Positions 30,736 to 43,404 of a stretch of 64,000 bases of DNA are shown here, piece by piece. This DNA comes from Companilactobacillus ginsenosidimutans. GTDB lineage: Bacteria; Bacillota; Bacilli; Lactobacillales; Lactobacillaceae. Under the pieces are notes generated by a model that made no database searches, had not been told where the DNA came from, and was given only the letters and a program-made list of their open reading frames with translations. Position numbers and translations under genes: made by a program. How positions within the stretch are numbered: the stretch's first letter is position 1; every line of letters starts with the position of its first letter. The stretch covers positions 248,001 through 312,000 of the forward strand of contig NZ_CP012034.1 in the NCBI RefSeq assembly GCF_001050475.1, given 5' to 3'.

Positions 30736-32620
30736 AGACAAAGAAACTACTACTGAGTCTCCAAAAATGGGACCAGGCGGTCATGGACATGGTCCTGCTG
30801 GTGCGGGTCCAAAACCTGACAAGCCAAAGAATTTCTGGAAAACTGTTCGACGATTAGCTTCATATATGTCAGCTTATATTTGGGGCGTTATTATTGTATT
30901 GATTTTGGCAATATTGTCATCATTATTCTCTGTTATGACTCCTAAGGTGCTTGGTCAAGCAACTACTGAAATCTACAAAGGTTTTATGAAAGGTGTTGCT
31001 GAACAAAAGGCTGGTATTAAGGTTGATCAGTTCCCAATTGATTTTGATAAAATTAAACAGATTATTTTAATTGTATTCTTGATGTATCTTGCATCAGCTC
31101 TATTTAGTTTTATTCAACAGTTCGTAATGACACGTATCTCGCAGCGTACTGTTTATAAGTTAAGACGTGACTTAAAATCAAAAATGAGACGTTTGCCGAT
31201 CAGTTATTATGACGAACATTCAAATGGTGATATTATGTCGCGTGCAATTAATGATATGGATAACATCGCGGGTACTTTGCAACAAAGTGTCACGCAGATT
31301 GTTACTAGTACGGTAACTTTCTTCGGTGTTCTCTGGATGATGCTAACAATTAGTTGGCAACTGACATTGATTGCCTTAGCAACAATTCCACTAAGTTTAG
31401 TCGTCGTTGGATTTGTCGCACCTTCATCACAAAAATTCTTTGCTAGACAACAAAAGTCACTAGGTTTGTTAAATAACCAAGTTGAAGAAAATTATGCTGG
31501 ACATGTTGTTGTTAAGAGTTTCAATCATGAAAAAGAAGCTCTTGCAAAGTTTGACGCCGAAAATGCTACCTTATACAAGGTATCATGGAAAGCTCAATTG
31601 ATCTCAGGAATAATTATGCCATTGATGACATTAATCAATAATCTGGGTTATGTCTTTATTGCAATGGTTGGTGGTATTCAAGTTGCCAATGGTGGTATTG
31701 CATTAGGTAATATTCAAGCATTCTTGCAATACATGAATCAATTTTCACAACCAATTACGCAATTAGCTAACTTGGCAAACACAATTCAAGCTACAGTTGC
31801 TTCTGCTGAACGTATTTTTGAAGTAATTGATGAGCCTGAAATGAATAATGATTCAGTTGATGTACCTGATATTGATACTGACAAGAAAGTTATTTTGGAT
31901 CACATGGACTTCGGTTATGAAGGTAAACCATTGTTGATGCAAGATTACAATTTGGAAGTTAAACCAGGTGAAATGATTGCTATCGTTGGACCAACTGGAG
32001 CAGGTAAGACAACCGTCATCAACTTGCTCGAACGTTTCTACGATGTCAAAGGTGGTTCGATTAAATTGGATGGCCGTGACATTAGAAATATGAGTCGAGA
32101 AGATGTCAGAAGTCACTATGCAATGGTTCTCCAAGATACATGGCTATTTACTGGAACAATCTATGATAACTTGAAATATAGTAATCAAGATGCTTCCGAA
32201 GAAGAAATCTATGCTGCAGCTAAAGCAGCCCATGTGGATGCGTTTGTGCGTCAATTACCAGATGGATATGACACAGTTCTTAATGAGGAAGCTTCAAATA
32301 TTTCTCAAGGACAACGTCAATTGATTACAATTGCTCGTGCGTTTGTAGCTGATCCAGAGATTCTTATCCTTGATGAAGCTACATCATCTGTTGATACCAG
32401 AACTGAAGTCCACATTCAGCATGCCATGGAACGACTTCTTCAAAATAGAACTAGTTTCGTTGTTGCCCACAGACTTTCGACCATTCGTGACGCTGATAAA
32501 ATTATCGTTATGAATGAAGGCTCGATTGTTGAAACTGGTAACCATGACGAATTGATGGCTAAGAACGGATTCTACGCCGATCTTTACAACAGTCAATTCG
32601 CAGGTAATGTTGCAATTTAA
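30728..32620 (+). CDS. ABC exporter half-transporter, catalytic subunit
   Basis: 630 residues. The N-terminal tail is Gly/His/Pro-rich (GPGGHGHGPAGAGPKPDKPK), then six membrane spans and an ATPase with intact Walker A GPTGAGKTT (about 420), Walker B ILILDEATSSVD and H-loop VAHRLSTI, but a non-standard signature ISQGQRQL. The canonical ATP site is therefore formed with the partner's good signature, the degenerate one with its poor Walker B. This complementarity shows that the two work as one heterodimer (LmrD/BmrD-like). Confidence 0.92.
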   Translation: MAKDKETTTESPKMGPGGHGHGPAGAGPKPDKPKNFWKTVRRLASYMSAYIWGVIIVLILAILSSLFSVMTPKVLGQATTEIYKGFMKGVAEQKAGIKVDQFPIDFDKIKQIILIVFLMYLASALFSFIQQFVMTRISQRTVYKLRRDLKSKMRRLPISYYDEHSNGDIMSRAINDMDNIAGTLQQSVTQIVTSTVTFFGVLWMMLTISWQLTLIALATIPLSLVVVGFVAPSSQKFFARQQKSLGLLNNQVEENYAGHVVVKSFNHEKEALAKFDAENATLYKVSWKAQLISGIIMPLMTLINNLGYVFIAMVGGIQVANGGIALGNIQAFLQYMNQFSQPITQLANLANTIQATVASAERIFEVIDEPEMNNDSVDVPDIDTDKKVILDHMDFGYEGKPLLMQDYNLEVKPGEMIAIVGPTGAGKTTVINLLERFYDVKGGSIKLDGRDIRNMSREDVRSHYAMVLQDTWLFTGTIYDNLKYSNQDASEEEIYAAAKAAHVDAFVRQLPDGYDTVLNEEASNISQGQRQLITIARAFVADPEILILDEATSSVDTRTEVHIQHAMERLLQNRTSFVVAHRLSTIRDADKIIVMNEGSIVETGNHDELMAKNGFYADLYNSQFAGNVAI

Positions 32621-32637
32621 ATAAATTGGTATAATTT

Positions 32638-32664
32638 AAGACATGCAGTGCATGTCTTTTTTTG
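32638..32664 (+). terminator. Terminator of the ABC operon
   Basis: AAGACATGC pairs with GCATGTCTT over a 3-base loop, followed by TTTTTT. Confidence 0.85.
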
Positions 32665-32680
32665 TTGGAGAAAATTAATA

Positions 32681-33649
32681 ATGAAAAAATTTGAAGAAAC
32701 AGATGCTCAAATTAGAAATTTGGTGAATAAACAAGTAGTACCAGGAGTAAGCTATGGATTCATTGACGGACAGTCAATTGAAACAAATTATATTGGAGAC
32801 AAATCATGGCAACCCCAAAAAGAATGTTTACAAGGGGATGAATTATATGACTTAGCATCTCTGACCAAGATAATGGGAACAGTCCCACTAATTTTGAAAT
32901 TGATGGATGAACAAAAATTGAAATTACATGATCCAGTTGACAAATATCTACCAGAGTTCAAAGATCACAGAGTCGAAATTTTTCACCTATTAACTCATAC
33001 GTCCGGCATTGATGGTTATATTCCAAACAGAGATCAGTTGAATTCTGATGAGTTAATAAAAGCGTTATTGAACCTACCAGTCACAGGTGCGTTTGATAAA
33101 AAAGTTAAATACACAGATACAGGAATGATTCTATTAGGGTTAATCATTGAGAAAATTTATAAGCAGCCAGTGCAAAAAGCCATTGAGCAACAAATATTAG
33201 ACCCATGGGAACTGCAAGACACAACGTTTGACCCAGTAGAGAGCCGCTGTACGCCAACTTACAAAGTAAATGGACAAATACTAACAGGAATTCCAAACGA
33301 CCCCAAAGCCAGACAATTAGGCCAACATTGTGGATCAGCAGGAATGTTCTCCAATCTAGCAGATACAATGAAATTTGCAAAAATAATGTTAACGACAAAA
33401 TACCAACCATTATATAAAAACTACACAAATCTAACACCAGGACGCTCACTAGGCTGGGACATCAAACCAGATGAAACAGGTCACATCCTATTTCACACCG
33501 GCTACACAGGTCATTTTATAGCCCTAGACAGCAAAAGCCAGACAGCAATGGTAGTGCTAACCAACCGAGTACATCCAAAAGAACATAACCAAATTTTTCT
33601 AGAAAGAAGAGAAACAATACTAAATTCATTTCTTGAAGATGATAAATAA
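32681..33649 (+). CDS. Serine hydrolase, class C beta-lactamase/DD-peptidase-like
   Basis: 322 residues from ATG 32681, which has TTGGAG upstream; the frame is open from 32648 but those codons lie in the terminator. Motifs of the family: SLTK (SxxK nucleophile), YTDTGM (YxN-like) and HTGYTG (K/HTG-like). No signal peptide or lipobox, so it seems cytoplasmic, as for EstB-like and many lactobacillus members. Substrate unknown; a beta-lactamase role is unlikely to be primary. Confidence 0.85.
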   Translation: MKKFEETDAQIRNLVNKQVVPGVSYGFIDGQSIETNYIGDKSWQPQKECLQGDELYDLASLTKIMGTVPLILKLMDEQKLKLHDPVDKYLPEFKDHRVEIFHLLTHTSGIDGYIPNRDQLNSDELIKALLNLPVTGAFDKKVKYTDTGMILLGLIIEKIYKQPVQKAIEQQILDPWELQDTTFDPVESRCTPTYKVNGQILTGIPNDPKARQLGQHCGSAGMFSNLADTMKFAKIMLTTKYQPLYKNYTNLTPGRSLGWDIKPDETGHILFHTGYTGHFIALDSKSQTAMVVLTNRVHPKEHNQIFLERRETILNSFLEDDK

Positions 33650-33673
33650 AATACCCAATTTAAGCTCAACAAA

Positions 33674-33717
33674 AAAGGGACAAATCCATTCCAAAAGAAT
33701 AGATTTGTCCCTTTCAA
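33674..33717. terminator. Bidirectional terminator between convergent genes
   Basis: AAAGGGACAAATC (33674-33686) pairs perfectly with GATTTGTCCCTTT (33702-33714); A and T runs flank both sides, so it can serve the hydrolase gene and, less likely, leftward transcripts from murT. Confidence 0.85.
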
Positions 33718-33830
33718 TTCCTATATCGATAATAACTTCATTTGAATTATTTTAAGATCTTGACTTACAAGAAAAGAAATAGTGCACGCATAGTTGAGGG
33801 GAATTTCAAATCAAGTAGTAAACTAGTTCA

Positions 33831-33990
33831 GTCCGCAGGTAAGTTCCGATGGGGGCCAAGCCGTGGCATTGTTCTTAGCGAGCCAAAGGGCTCGTTTAGA
33901 ACAAAACCGAGTTTCAAGACTTCAGTGGTCTTGTGAAGGCTTGAAATCGTGTTCACAGCGACCACGCCCCAGCGGAACTTAACGGAGGAC
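33831..33990. ncRNA. Compact structured intergenic element (candidate ncRNA or repeat)
   Basis: Nested helices are seen: GTCC/GGAC closing (33831/33987 area); AAGTTCCG (33841-33848) with CGGAACTT (33973-33980); GGGG with CCCC (33851-33854/33967-33970); CGTGG with CCACG (33862/33962); a long arm TTGTTCT/AGAACAA plus GCGAGCC/GGCTCG with loop AAAG (33869-33904); and an arm GTTTCAAG/CTTGAAA with ACTTC/GAAG inside (33911-33946). GC content is far above its surroundings. No T run on either side, so not a terminator. Open frames exist on both strands here (LSEPKGSFRTKP type), but I take them as by-products. Strand of any RNA unknown. Confidence 0.6.
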
Positions 33991-34014
33991 GGCATCGAAC
34001 GCAAACCCCAAAGT

Positions 34015-35352
34015 CTACTTGATATAGTTTTGATCACTGAGCGTTTTTCTCAATGATATCATCGCAGTATAAGTAGCCAAAACATAAATCTTCTCAGTAG
34101 GAATAGAAGGCAACTGCTTAACAAAATCCTCAATCTCAACAGTTTCAACATTTTTGTCCATATTTAGACCAGCAATCTTGAAACGATAAGTAACATCTTT
34201 GACACGCTTGCCACCAGTGATTACCAGTGGAAGCTTGTCGAAGTTGAAGTCTTCGAAATTAGCATCCCAAATCCAACTTGTGTCGATACCATCAGCGTAA
34301 TTTGCATTCAATAAGAAAGCTAGACTGTAGTCAGATTTGTCACTGAGAATGGTTTCAATGACTTGATTTAAACCAACAGGATTTTTAACTAGAATGATGT
34401 TCACATCTTTGTCGCCAACCTTAATTGTTTCTTGACGACCGAAAACTTTTTCGTCATACGAGAAAGCTTTAGCAATTTGTTCCTTTGTTATTCCAAGTTC
34501 TGAGGCAATAGCGTAGGCCGCCAGAGCATTATAAATATTGTATTTACCACCTATATTCATTTCAAACTTGTTATTGTCGATTTCAAATTCTGTTTTATTA
34601 GGCAACAGGGTTGAAATATCGGTAACTTGATAAGTTAATTTGTTACGTTTAAATCCACAGTTAGGACAGAAATAACTACCAAGGTTAGCATAAGAAATAT
34701 TGTGATAATGCAAAATGTGATTACATTTAGGACAAAGAACACCATCTGTATTGGTTGGGGCTTTAATATCAATATCTTCCGAACCTTTGTCAGTAAAACC
34801 ATAATAAACAACCTTATTAGGTAATTCTTTTGATGAAAAAATAGCTGCATCACCGTTAGCAATGATGGTTGCATCAGGGGCTAGTTTGATACCATTTAAG
34901 ATTTTCTGATAGGTAGTATAAATTTCACCATAGCGATCCATCTGGTCACGGAAAATGTTTGTTAGGACAAAATATTTTGGCTTGATGTATCGACAAATAA
35001 TTTCAACATTTGCTTCATCAACTTCCAGAACTGCAAGAGGCTTCTTGCTAGTTTTATGATGGGTAATGAAACTTGTTACAATACCTTGAATCATGTTTGA
35101 ACCTGTTGGGTTCGTGAGTACATCGTCATACTTTTGGACCAACATTTTGTTGATCAATGAAGTGGTTAAAGTTTTACCATTGGTACCTGTGACAATAATC
35201 AATTCATAATTCTTGCCAATAGTAGCGAGAATATCGGGATCGATTTTGTAAGCAATTTTTCCAGGGTATGAAGAACCACCGTTGAAAAGTTTACTCAAAA
35301 TAAAATAGGAAGTTTTTCCCGTTAATGTTGCGAAACTAGATATAAGTGTCAT
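34015..35352 (-). CDS. murT: Lipid II isoglutaminyl synthase subunit MurT
   Basis: With GatD it amidates the D-Glu of lipid II. 445 residues: Mur-ligase ATP motif VTGTNGKTLTT (about 54), LEVDEANVE, a Cys4 zinc ribbon inserted in the middle domain (CPKC about 207 and CPNC about 227), and the C-terminal DUF1727 part with DGIDTSWIWD, containing the conserved Asp. GAGGT precedes the ATG. The partner gatD, usually next to murT, is not found on either side; the structured element lies directly downstream. Confidence 0.93.
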   Translation of the reverse strand: MTLISSFATLTGKTSYFILSKLFNGGSSYPGKIAYKIDPDILATIGKNYELIIVTGTNGKTLTTSLINKMLVQKYDDVLTNPTGSNMIQGIVTSFITHHKTSKKPLAVLEVDEANVEIICRYIKPKYFVLTNIFRDQMDRYGEIYTTYQKILNGIKLAPDATIIANGDAAIFSSKELPNKVVYYGFTDKGSEDIDIKAPTNTDGVLCPKCNHILHYHNISYANLGSYFCPNCGFKRNKLTYQVTDISTLLPNKTEFEIDNNKFEMNIGGKYNIYNALAAYAIASELGITKEQIAKAFSYDEKVFGRQETIKVGDKDVNIILVKNPVGLNQVIETILSDKSDYSLAFLLNANYADGIDTSWIWDANFEDFNFDKLPLVITGGKRVKDVTYRFKIAGLNMDKNVETVEIEDFVKQLPSIPTEKIYVLATYTAMISLRKTLSDQNYIK

Positions 35353-35463
35353 TAGTGAACCTCAGTTTATTTATTAAAAATATATTAGCATATATATAGT
35401 ATATTTTAGACGATTTTGACCTCAATTTACAGAAAGTTAGTGTTAATTAACGTTTGTTTTGGG

Positions 35464-35469
35464 TATAAT
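35464..35469 (+). promoter_or_regulatory. -10 box upstream of tdk
   Basis: A perfect TATAAT; the hexamer 17 bp upstream (TGTTAA) is a weak -35. It lies 30 bases before the TTG start, and no other promoter-like sequence is seen between murT and tdk on this strand. Confidence 0.5.
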
Positions 35470-35499
35470 CTTCAAGGACATATTTTTGGAGGCGTAAAT

Positions 35500-36081
35500 T
35501 TGGCTCAATTATTTTTTAAATTTGGTGCTATGAACAGTGGCAAGTCAATAGAAATATTGAAGGTTGCTCATAACTACAAAGAACAGGGTAAATCAGTTAT
35601 CTTGATGACTAGTGTGCTAGATACTAGATCTGGAGAAGGTAAGATTTCGAGTCGAATTGGTCTGTCAGCAGATGCGATTGCTTTAAAACATGATTCAAAT
35701 CTTTATGATATTGTTAAAGATGTGAATACAGATGCAGCATGTATCTTGATTGATGAATGTCAATTTTTGACTAAACAACAAGTTATTCAAGCAACGAAAG
35801 TTGTTGATGATTTAGGTATACCAGTAATGGCTTTTGGTCTTAAAAATGATTTTCGTAATGAATTATTTGATGGATCGAAGTATTTACTACTATATGCTGA
35901 TAAACTAGAAGAAATGAAAACTATCTGCTGGTTCTGCAAAAAAAAGGCTACAATGAATATGCGTATGCATGATGGACAACCAGTCTATGAAGGAGATCAA
36001 ATTGCAATTGGTGGAAATGAAGCTTACTACCCAGTTTGCCGTCGCCATTACAATCATCCTCCAATGGTAAAAGATAACTAG
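35500..36081 (+). CDS. tdk: Thymidine kinase
   Basis: Phosphorylates thymidine (salvage). 193 residues from TTG at 35500, chosen because GGAGG lies 7 bases upstream and the product then starts [16 protein letters not shown], as family members do. P-loop [16 protein letters not shown]; zinc Cys pairs CWFC and, near the end, [16 protein letters not shown] at 35464-35469 lies upstream. First gene of a rightward run tdk-prfA-prmC-ywlC-upp. Confidence 0.93.
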   Translation: MAQLFFKFGAMNSGKSIEILKVAHNYKEQGKSVILMTSVLDTRSGEGKISSRIGLSADAIALKHDSNLYDIVKDVNTDAACILIDECQFLTKQQVIQATKVVDDLGIPVMAFGLKNDFRNELFDGSKYLLLYADKLEEMKTICWFCKKKATMNMRMHDGQPVYEGDQIAIGGNEAYYPVCRRHYNHPPMVKDN

Positions 36082-36095
36082 AAAGGATTCTTAAA

Positions 36096-37193
36096 GTGGA
36101 TAAAATTTTTGATCAACTTGAAGGACTTTTGGATAGATACAGCGAATTACAAGAATTAATGAGTGATCCAGAAGTTATCAACGATACTAAACGATATATG
36201 AAATTATCTAAGGAAGAAGCCGACATGAGAGATGTCGTTGCTGCTTTCAAGAAATATAAAGAATTAAAACAAAGCATTAGTGATAGTGATGAAATTCTTC
36301 GTGAAACTGACGATGCTGAAATGCAAGCTTTGGCAAAAGACGAATTGAATGAATCAAAAGCAGAACTTGAAAAAGTTGAGCACGATATCACTATTTTAAT
36401 GTTGCCCAAGGATCCTAATGATGACAAAAATATCATTATGGAAATTCGTGGTGCTGCTGGTGGAGATGAAGCCAGTTTGTTTGCTGCAGACTTGTTGGGA
36501 ATGTATTCTAAATATGCTGAAAAACAAGGCTGGAGTTTTGAAATCATCGACCAGAATGCGACTGAGGTCGGTGGATATAAGGACGTTGCCGTTATGATTA
36601 CTGGTAACCGAGTTTATTCAAAGCTTAAGTATGAAAATGGAGCTCATCGTGTTCAAAGAGTTCCATCAACAGAATCAGCTGGCCGTGTTCACACTTCAAC
36701 AGCTACTGTTGCAATTATGCCTGAGTATGATGAGGTTGAATTAGATCTTGATCCTAAAGACATTCGTGTCGATGTTTATCGTTCATCAGGTGCCGGTGGT
36801 CAACATATTAATAAAACTTCATCTGCTGTACGTATGACTCACTTGCCAACTGGGATCGTTGTTGCAATGCAGGATCAACGTTCACAACAACAAAATCGTG
36901 AGAAAGCTATGCAAATTTTGCGTTCACGTGTATATGATTATTATGAATCAGAAAACCAAAGTGAGTATGATGAACAACGTAAATCAGCTGTTGGTACGGG
37001 TGACCGATCAGAGCGTATTCGTACTTATAATTACCCGCAAAACCGAGTAACAGATCACCGTATTGGACTTTCTTTAAACAAGTTGGATCGGATTATGAAT
37101 GGTGAGCTCGATGAAATCATCGATGCACTAGTTGTTTTTGATCAAACTAAGAAGTTGGAGCAAATTCAAAATGGAGAGACTAAGTTATTCTAA
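36096..37193 (+). CDS. prfA: Peptide chain release factor 1
   Basis: Ends translation at UAA/UAG. 365 residues from GTG with AAAGGA upstream. The GGQ loop is seen in [24 protein letters not shown], and the codon-recognition region in [22 protein letters not shown] (PxT-type region). The next gene encodes the methylase of the GGQ glutamine and overlaps by 23 bases. Confidence 0.97.
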   Translation: MDKIFDQLEGLLDRYSELQELMSDPEVINDTKRYMKLSKEEADMRDVVAAFKKYKELKQSISDSDEILRETDDAEMQALAKDELNESKAELEKVEHDITILMLPKDPNDDKNIIMEIRGAAGGDEASLFAADLLGMYSKYAEKQGWSFEIIDQNATEVGGYKDVAVMITGNRVYSKLKYENGAHRVQRVPSTESAGRVHTSTATVAIMPEYDEVELDLDPKDIRVDVYRSSGAGGQHINKTSSAVRMTHLPTGIVVAMQDQRSQQQNREKAMQILRSRVYDYYESENQSEYDEQRKSAVGTGDRSERIRTYNYPQNRVTDHRIGLSLNKLDRIMNGELDEIIDALVVFDQTKKLEQIQNGETKLF

Positions 37194-38022
37194 TGCCCTT
37201 GATAGGGCTTTTTTATTGCTGAAAGAAAAAAATAAGTTCCCTGAAGATGCTGAGTACTTGATGGAAGAGTTGTCAGGCTTCAATTATACGCAGCTACAAT
37301 TACATCGAAATGATCCTGTCCCAGGTAGGGTTTTACATAGATTTAGAGATGGGTTGATTCGATTGAGTAATGATGAGCCTGTTCAATATATACTAGGTCA
37401 TGCATATTTCATGGGTCGTGATTTCACCGTGAATTCTGACGTCTTGATTCCTAGACAAGAGACTGAAGAGATGGTTCAGAAAATTATTGACGACCATCCA
37501 AATATGCAAGAAGCTATATTGGATGTTGGGACCGGTTCAGGAGCGATTGCAGTATCGTTAGGAATTAATTTCTCAAAAGATGAAATATTAGCTAGTGATA
37601 TTTCTGAGGGTGCGTTGAAGGTTGCTCAATTGAACGCTGATAACTATCAAACCAATAATGTTTATTTTCAGCAAAGTGATATTTTTGATGATATTAAACC
37701 TCAACGGTTCAACATCATTGTTTCAAACCCACCATATATTGCCTATTCAGAAAAAGATGTTATGGATGAAAGTGTAAAAAAATTTGAACCAGATTTAGCT
37801 TTATACGGTAAAAATGATGGATTAGACTTTTATGAGAGAATTTCAAAGTCGGCAGCTAATTACTTATATGAAGATGGAATTTTGTATATGGAGTTCGGAT
37901 ATCGACAAAAAAATGAAGTTCAACAAATTTTTAATAAAAACATGCCTGAATATGCGGTAGAATTCTATAAGGATATTAGTGGAAATTATCGATATTTAAA
38001 AGCATTTAGAAAGAAGGTGTAA
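37171..38022 (+). CDS. prmC: Release factor glutamine methyltransferase
   Basis: Methylates the GGQ Gln of release factors with SAM. 283 residues from ATG 37171 with TTGGAG upstream. SAM motif [15 protein letters not shown] and catalytic NPPYIAY are present. Overlaps both neighbours (prfA by 23 bases, ywlC by TAATG). Confidence 0.95.
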   Translation: MERLSYSNALDRAFLLLKEKNKFPEDAEYLMEELSGFNYTQLQLHRNDPVPGRVLHRFRDGLIRLSNDEPVQYILGHAYFMGRDFTVNSDVLIPRQETEEMVQKIIDDHPNMQEAILDVGTGSGAIAVSLGINFSKDEILASDISEGALKVAQLNADNYQTNNVYFQQSDIFDDIKPQRFNIIVSNPPYIAYSEKDVMDESVKKFEPDLALYGKNDGLDFYERISKSAANYLYEDGILYMEFGYRQKNEVQQIFNKNMPEYAVEFYKDISGNYRYLKAFRKKV

Positions 38023-39035
38023 TGTTGGAAACTGTCATTTTAAAAGATGACCAAATATCGACTGCAGCAAATTTTTTGGCAGATGGTCAATTAGTAGCTT
38101 TTCCGACCGAAACTGTTTATGGTTTAGGTGCTGACGCTACTCGTCCGGATATTGTCAAAAATGTTTATGCGGCAAAGGGACGGCCAAGTGATAATCCGTT
38201 GATTGTACATGTAGATGGGCCTGATATGGTTTGGCAATATGCAGATAATAAGTATCAGGACATTGCAGGTAAATTAATGAAACAATTTTGGCCAGGTCCA
38301 TTGACAATTATTATGCCTATTCAACCTGGAAAGCTTTCTCCAGAAGTGACCGGGGGTTTAAAAACTGCCGCATTCAGAATGCCCAATAATCGAGCTACTT
38401 TAGATTTGATTAAAACATTTGGTAAACCAATAGTTGGACCTTCTGCAAACACTAGTGGTAAACCAAGTCCAACTGAGGCTAAACACGTTTATCATGATTT
38501 AAAGGGTAAAATTGCTGCAATTTTAGACGATGGTCCAACGGTAATAGGCGTTGAATCCACTGTCATTGATTTGTCAGTTGATGTGCCAACTATTTTGCGT
38601 CCGGGAATGATTACTGAATCTCAGCTAACTGAAGTGTTAGGTGAAGTGAGAAGTGATCATCATAAAGTCACCCAAGAAGAAATTCCCAAGGCACCAGGGA
38701 TGAAATACAAACACTATGCACCAAATGCTCAGGTTGTTATCATTGATAATGTTGATGACTTTACCAATGCGATTAATGAGTATAGTAAAGAAACCAAGAA
38801 TATAGGGATACTTGCGACCGACTCAGTTTTGAAAACAATTCCAGATAACTTAGAAAAATTTTCTTTGGGGGATGATGTTATTTCAGCTTCTAAACATCTA
38901 TTCGCTGGACTGAGAGAATTGGACAACGATAAAGTAGAATTTATCCTTGCTCAAGGATTTCCTCAAGAAGGCAGTGGAGAAGCTTATGGAAACCGTTTGA
39001 ATAAATCTGCTGGTCAAAAACATTTTAAAATTTAA
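38022..39035 (+). CDS. ywlC: L-threonylcarbamoyladenylate synthase (YwlC/Sua5)
   Basis: Makes threonylcarbamoyl-AMP for t6A modification of tRNAs reading ANN codons. 337 residues: YrdC domain ([37 protein letters not shown]) and the C-terminal Sua5 domain ([16 protein letters not shown]-like end with [20 protein letters not shown]). AGAAGGTG precedes the ATG. Confidence 0.95.
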   Translation: MLETVILKDDQISTAANFLADGQLVAFPTETVYGLGADATRPDIVKNVYAAKGRPSDNPLIVHVDGPDMVWQYADNKYQDIAGKLMKQFWPGPLTIIMPIQPGKLSPEVTGGLKTAAFRMPNNRATLDLIKTFGKPIVGPSANTSGKPSPTEAKHVYHDLKGKIAAILDDGPTVIGVESTVIDLSVDVPTILRPGMITESQLTEVLGEVRSDHHKVTQEEIPKAPGMKYKHYAPNAQVVIIDNVDDFTNAINEYSKETKNIGILATDSVLKTIPDNLEKFSLGDDVISASKHLFAGLRELDNDKVEFILAQGFPQEGSGEAYGNRLNKSAGQKHFKI

Positions 39036-39046
39036 GGAGAAATATA

Positions 39047-39676
39047 ATGTCAAAATTTCAAGTACTAAATCACCCATTAATTCAACACAAACTTACAATT
39101 ATCAGAAGTAAACACACTGGAACAAAAGTTTTCCGTGAAGTTGCCAATGAGATTGCCGAACTTATGGTTTATGAAATTACCCGCGACTTACCTTTAGCAG
39201 ATGTAGAAGTTGAAACACCAATGGGTAAGTCAACTCAAAAGATGATTGCCGGAAAGAAATTGGCTGTTATTCCTATCTTAAGAGCTGGTTTAGGAATGGT
39301 TGATGGTGTTCTTCAACTTATTCCAGCTGCAAAGGTTGGACATATTGGTATGTATCGTGATGAGAAGACATTGAAGCCACATGAATATTTTGTAAAATTG
39401 CCTTCTGATATCGATCAACGTGATTTGTTCATAGTTGATCCAATGCTCGCTACTGGTGGTTCTGCCAATATGGCAATTGAAGCACTCAAAAAGCGTGGAG
39501 CAAAACACATGCGTTTGGTTGTTTTAGTTGCAGCACCTGAAGGAGTTAAAGCAGTTCAAGAAGAACATCCTGATGTTGATATCTACGCTGCATCACTTGA
39601 TGAAAAGCTTACAGATAGTGGTTACATTTTCCCTGGTCTTGGTGATGCAGGTGACAGATTATTTGGTACAAAATAA
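39047..39676 (+). CDS. upp: Uracil phosphoribosyltransferase
   Basis: Converts uracil and PRPP to UMP. 209 residues, the usual length, with the PRPP motif [17 protein letters not shown] and the C-terminal uracil loop [22 protein letters not shown] precedes the ATG. Sits directly before the atp operon, as in many lactobacilli. Confidence 0.97.
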   Translation: MSKFQVLNHPLIQHKLTIIRSKHTGTKVFREVANEIAELMVYEITRDLPLADVEVETPMGKSTQKMIAGKKLAVIPILRAGLGMVDGVLQLIPAAKVGHIGMYRDEKTLKPHEYFVKLPSDIDQRDLFIVDPMLATGGSANMAIEALKKRGAKHMRLVVLVAAPEGVKAVQEEHPDVDIYAASLDEKLTDSGYIFPGLGDAGDRLFGTK

Positions 39677-39680
39677 ATAA

Positions 39681-39708
39681 TTCACTATTTAAATAAACTT
39701 TTTATAGT
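39681..39708 (+). promoter_or_regulatory. Candidate promoter of the atp operon
   Basis: TTCACT (39681-39686) and TATAGT (39703-39708) are 16 bp apart, just after upp and about 60 bases before atpB. Other AT-rich hexamers nearby could serve instead. Confidence 0.4.
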
Positions 39709-39766
39709 GTTATTATTTTTGAAGTATCAATGTGTATTTCAATAAGGAAAGAAAGGGGGGTTATTA

Positions 39767-40477
39767 TTGGATGATAAATATAAGTTCTTTGACCTCTTTG
39801 GACTTCGGTTCAACGTTGCAAATTGCTTATCTGCAATAATTGCGGCAGTACTTGTTTTCATATTGGTATACTCGTTATCGAGAAAAGTCAGTATGAGACC
39901 GGGTAAAGCCCAAAATGTTTTGGAATGGATGATCGATTTTACAAATAGTATTGTTAAATCAGCCTTTCCGGATGGTTCCGGTAAGAGATTCAACCTTTAT
40001 GCATTTGTTTTATTTCTTTTCATCTTTGTTTCGAACCAACTTGGCTTGATCTTCCAAATTAAAGTTGGCGGATATAGTTACGTTAAGTCACCAACGGCCA
40101 ATCCGATTGTTACGATGTCTCTAGCATTGATTTCGTTGCTACTTGCACATTATTTCTCAGTCAAGAAATTCGGATTTGGTGGTTACTTAGGTAATTTTGC
40201 AAGACCGGTTGCGTTTTTAACACCAGTTAACCTTCTAGAGGAGTTTACTAACTTTCTAACGTTGTCACTCCGTCTTTACGGTAATATTTTCGCTGGTGAA
40301 GTACTTCTTGCTCTTATTGGAACTGTTGCTAAGAGCTTTGGTGCAGTATCATTCGTGGTAGCAATACCAGTTGAAATGATCTGGCAAGGGTTCTCAGTAT
40401 TTATTGGAGCCATCCAAGCGTATGTATTTACCACTTTATCAATGGTTTATATTTCACGTAAAATGACAAAAGAATAA
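39767..40477 (+). CDS. atpB: F1Fo ATP synthase subunit a
   Basis: Membrane subunit that forms the proton half-channels. 236 residues with five to six spans; the essential Arg is in LTLSLRLYGNIFAGE. The start is a TTG (MDDKYKFFDLFG) with a GGGGGG site 7 bases before it. First gene of the operon atpBEFHAGDC, with no atpI seen before it. Confidence 0.95.
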   Translation: MDDKYKFFDLFGLRFNVANCLSAIIAAVLVFILVYSLSRKVSMRPGKAQNVLEWMIDFTNSIVKSAFPDGSGKRFNLYAFVLFLFIFVSNQLGLIFQIKVGGYSYVKSPTANPIVTMSLALISLLLAHYFSVKKFGFGGYLGNFARPVAFLTPVNLLEEFTNFLTLSLRLYGNIFAGEVLLALIGTVAKSFGAVSFVVAIPVEMIWQGFSVFIGAIQAYVFTTLSMVYISRKMTKE

Positions 40478-40497
40478 CTTTTATTGGAGGATTTTAA

Positions 40498-40713
<216 letters not shown>

Positions 40714-40786
40714 TACATACACTCAATTTGGCGATAAATTATAAATCGCCTTTTTATGTTTTATAGGAAAGGAAGGAGTTGAGAAT

Positions 40787-41294
40787 ATGGCAGGTATTTT
40801 AGTACTTGGAGCAGGTAAATTAGCTTTAGGTGACATGCTTTTTATTCTTATTTCTTTTATCTTATTAACGCTAGCAGTTAAGAAGTACGCTTGGGGTCCC
40901 GTTACAAAAATGATGGATGCCCGTTCAGATAAAATCACTGGTGATTTGGATTATGCTGATCAAGAACGTGCTCGTGCTGATAAACTAGCCAAAGAGCGTG
41001 AAGAAGCACTTAAAAATTCACGTGCAGAAGCTATTGAGATTGTTAACAAAGCAAAGGAAAATGGAGACGATCAAAAGAAATCCATTGTTGCTCAAGCTCA
41101 TAGTGATGCTGAAGGTGTAAGACAAAAAGCTAAGACTGATGCTGAAAAAGCTAAGCAAGACGCCATGTCAGAAGCACAAAATGACATTGCAAACTTGTCA
41201 TTAGAAATTGCCTCAAAGGTTATTTCTAAAGAGCTTAACGCTGACGATCAAAAGTCGCTGATCGACTCTTATATTAAGGAGTTGACTCCAAACA

Positions 41295-41308
<14 letters not shown>
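40787..41308 (+). CDS. atpF: F1Fo ATP synthase subunit b
   Basis: 173 residues: one N-terminal span (LALGDMLFILISFILLTLAVKKY), then a long charged helix (peripheral stalk). AAGGAAGGAG precedes the ATG. Overlaps atpH by 14 bases. Confidence 0.95.
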
Positions 41309-43387
<2,079 letters not shown>

Positions 43388-43404
43388 TACTGGAGGTTTG
43401 AATT

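Noticed and set aside
33742..34037. Open frames of about 65 residues on both strands in the murT/hydrolase gap
   Set aside because: They overlap each other on opposite strands inside a highly structured element, lack ribosome sites and have odd composition. The structure explains them better than a protein.
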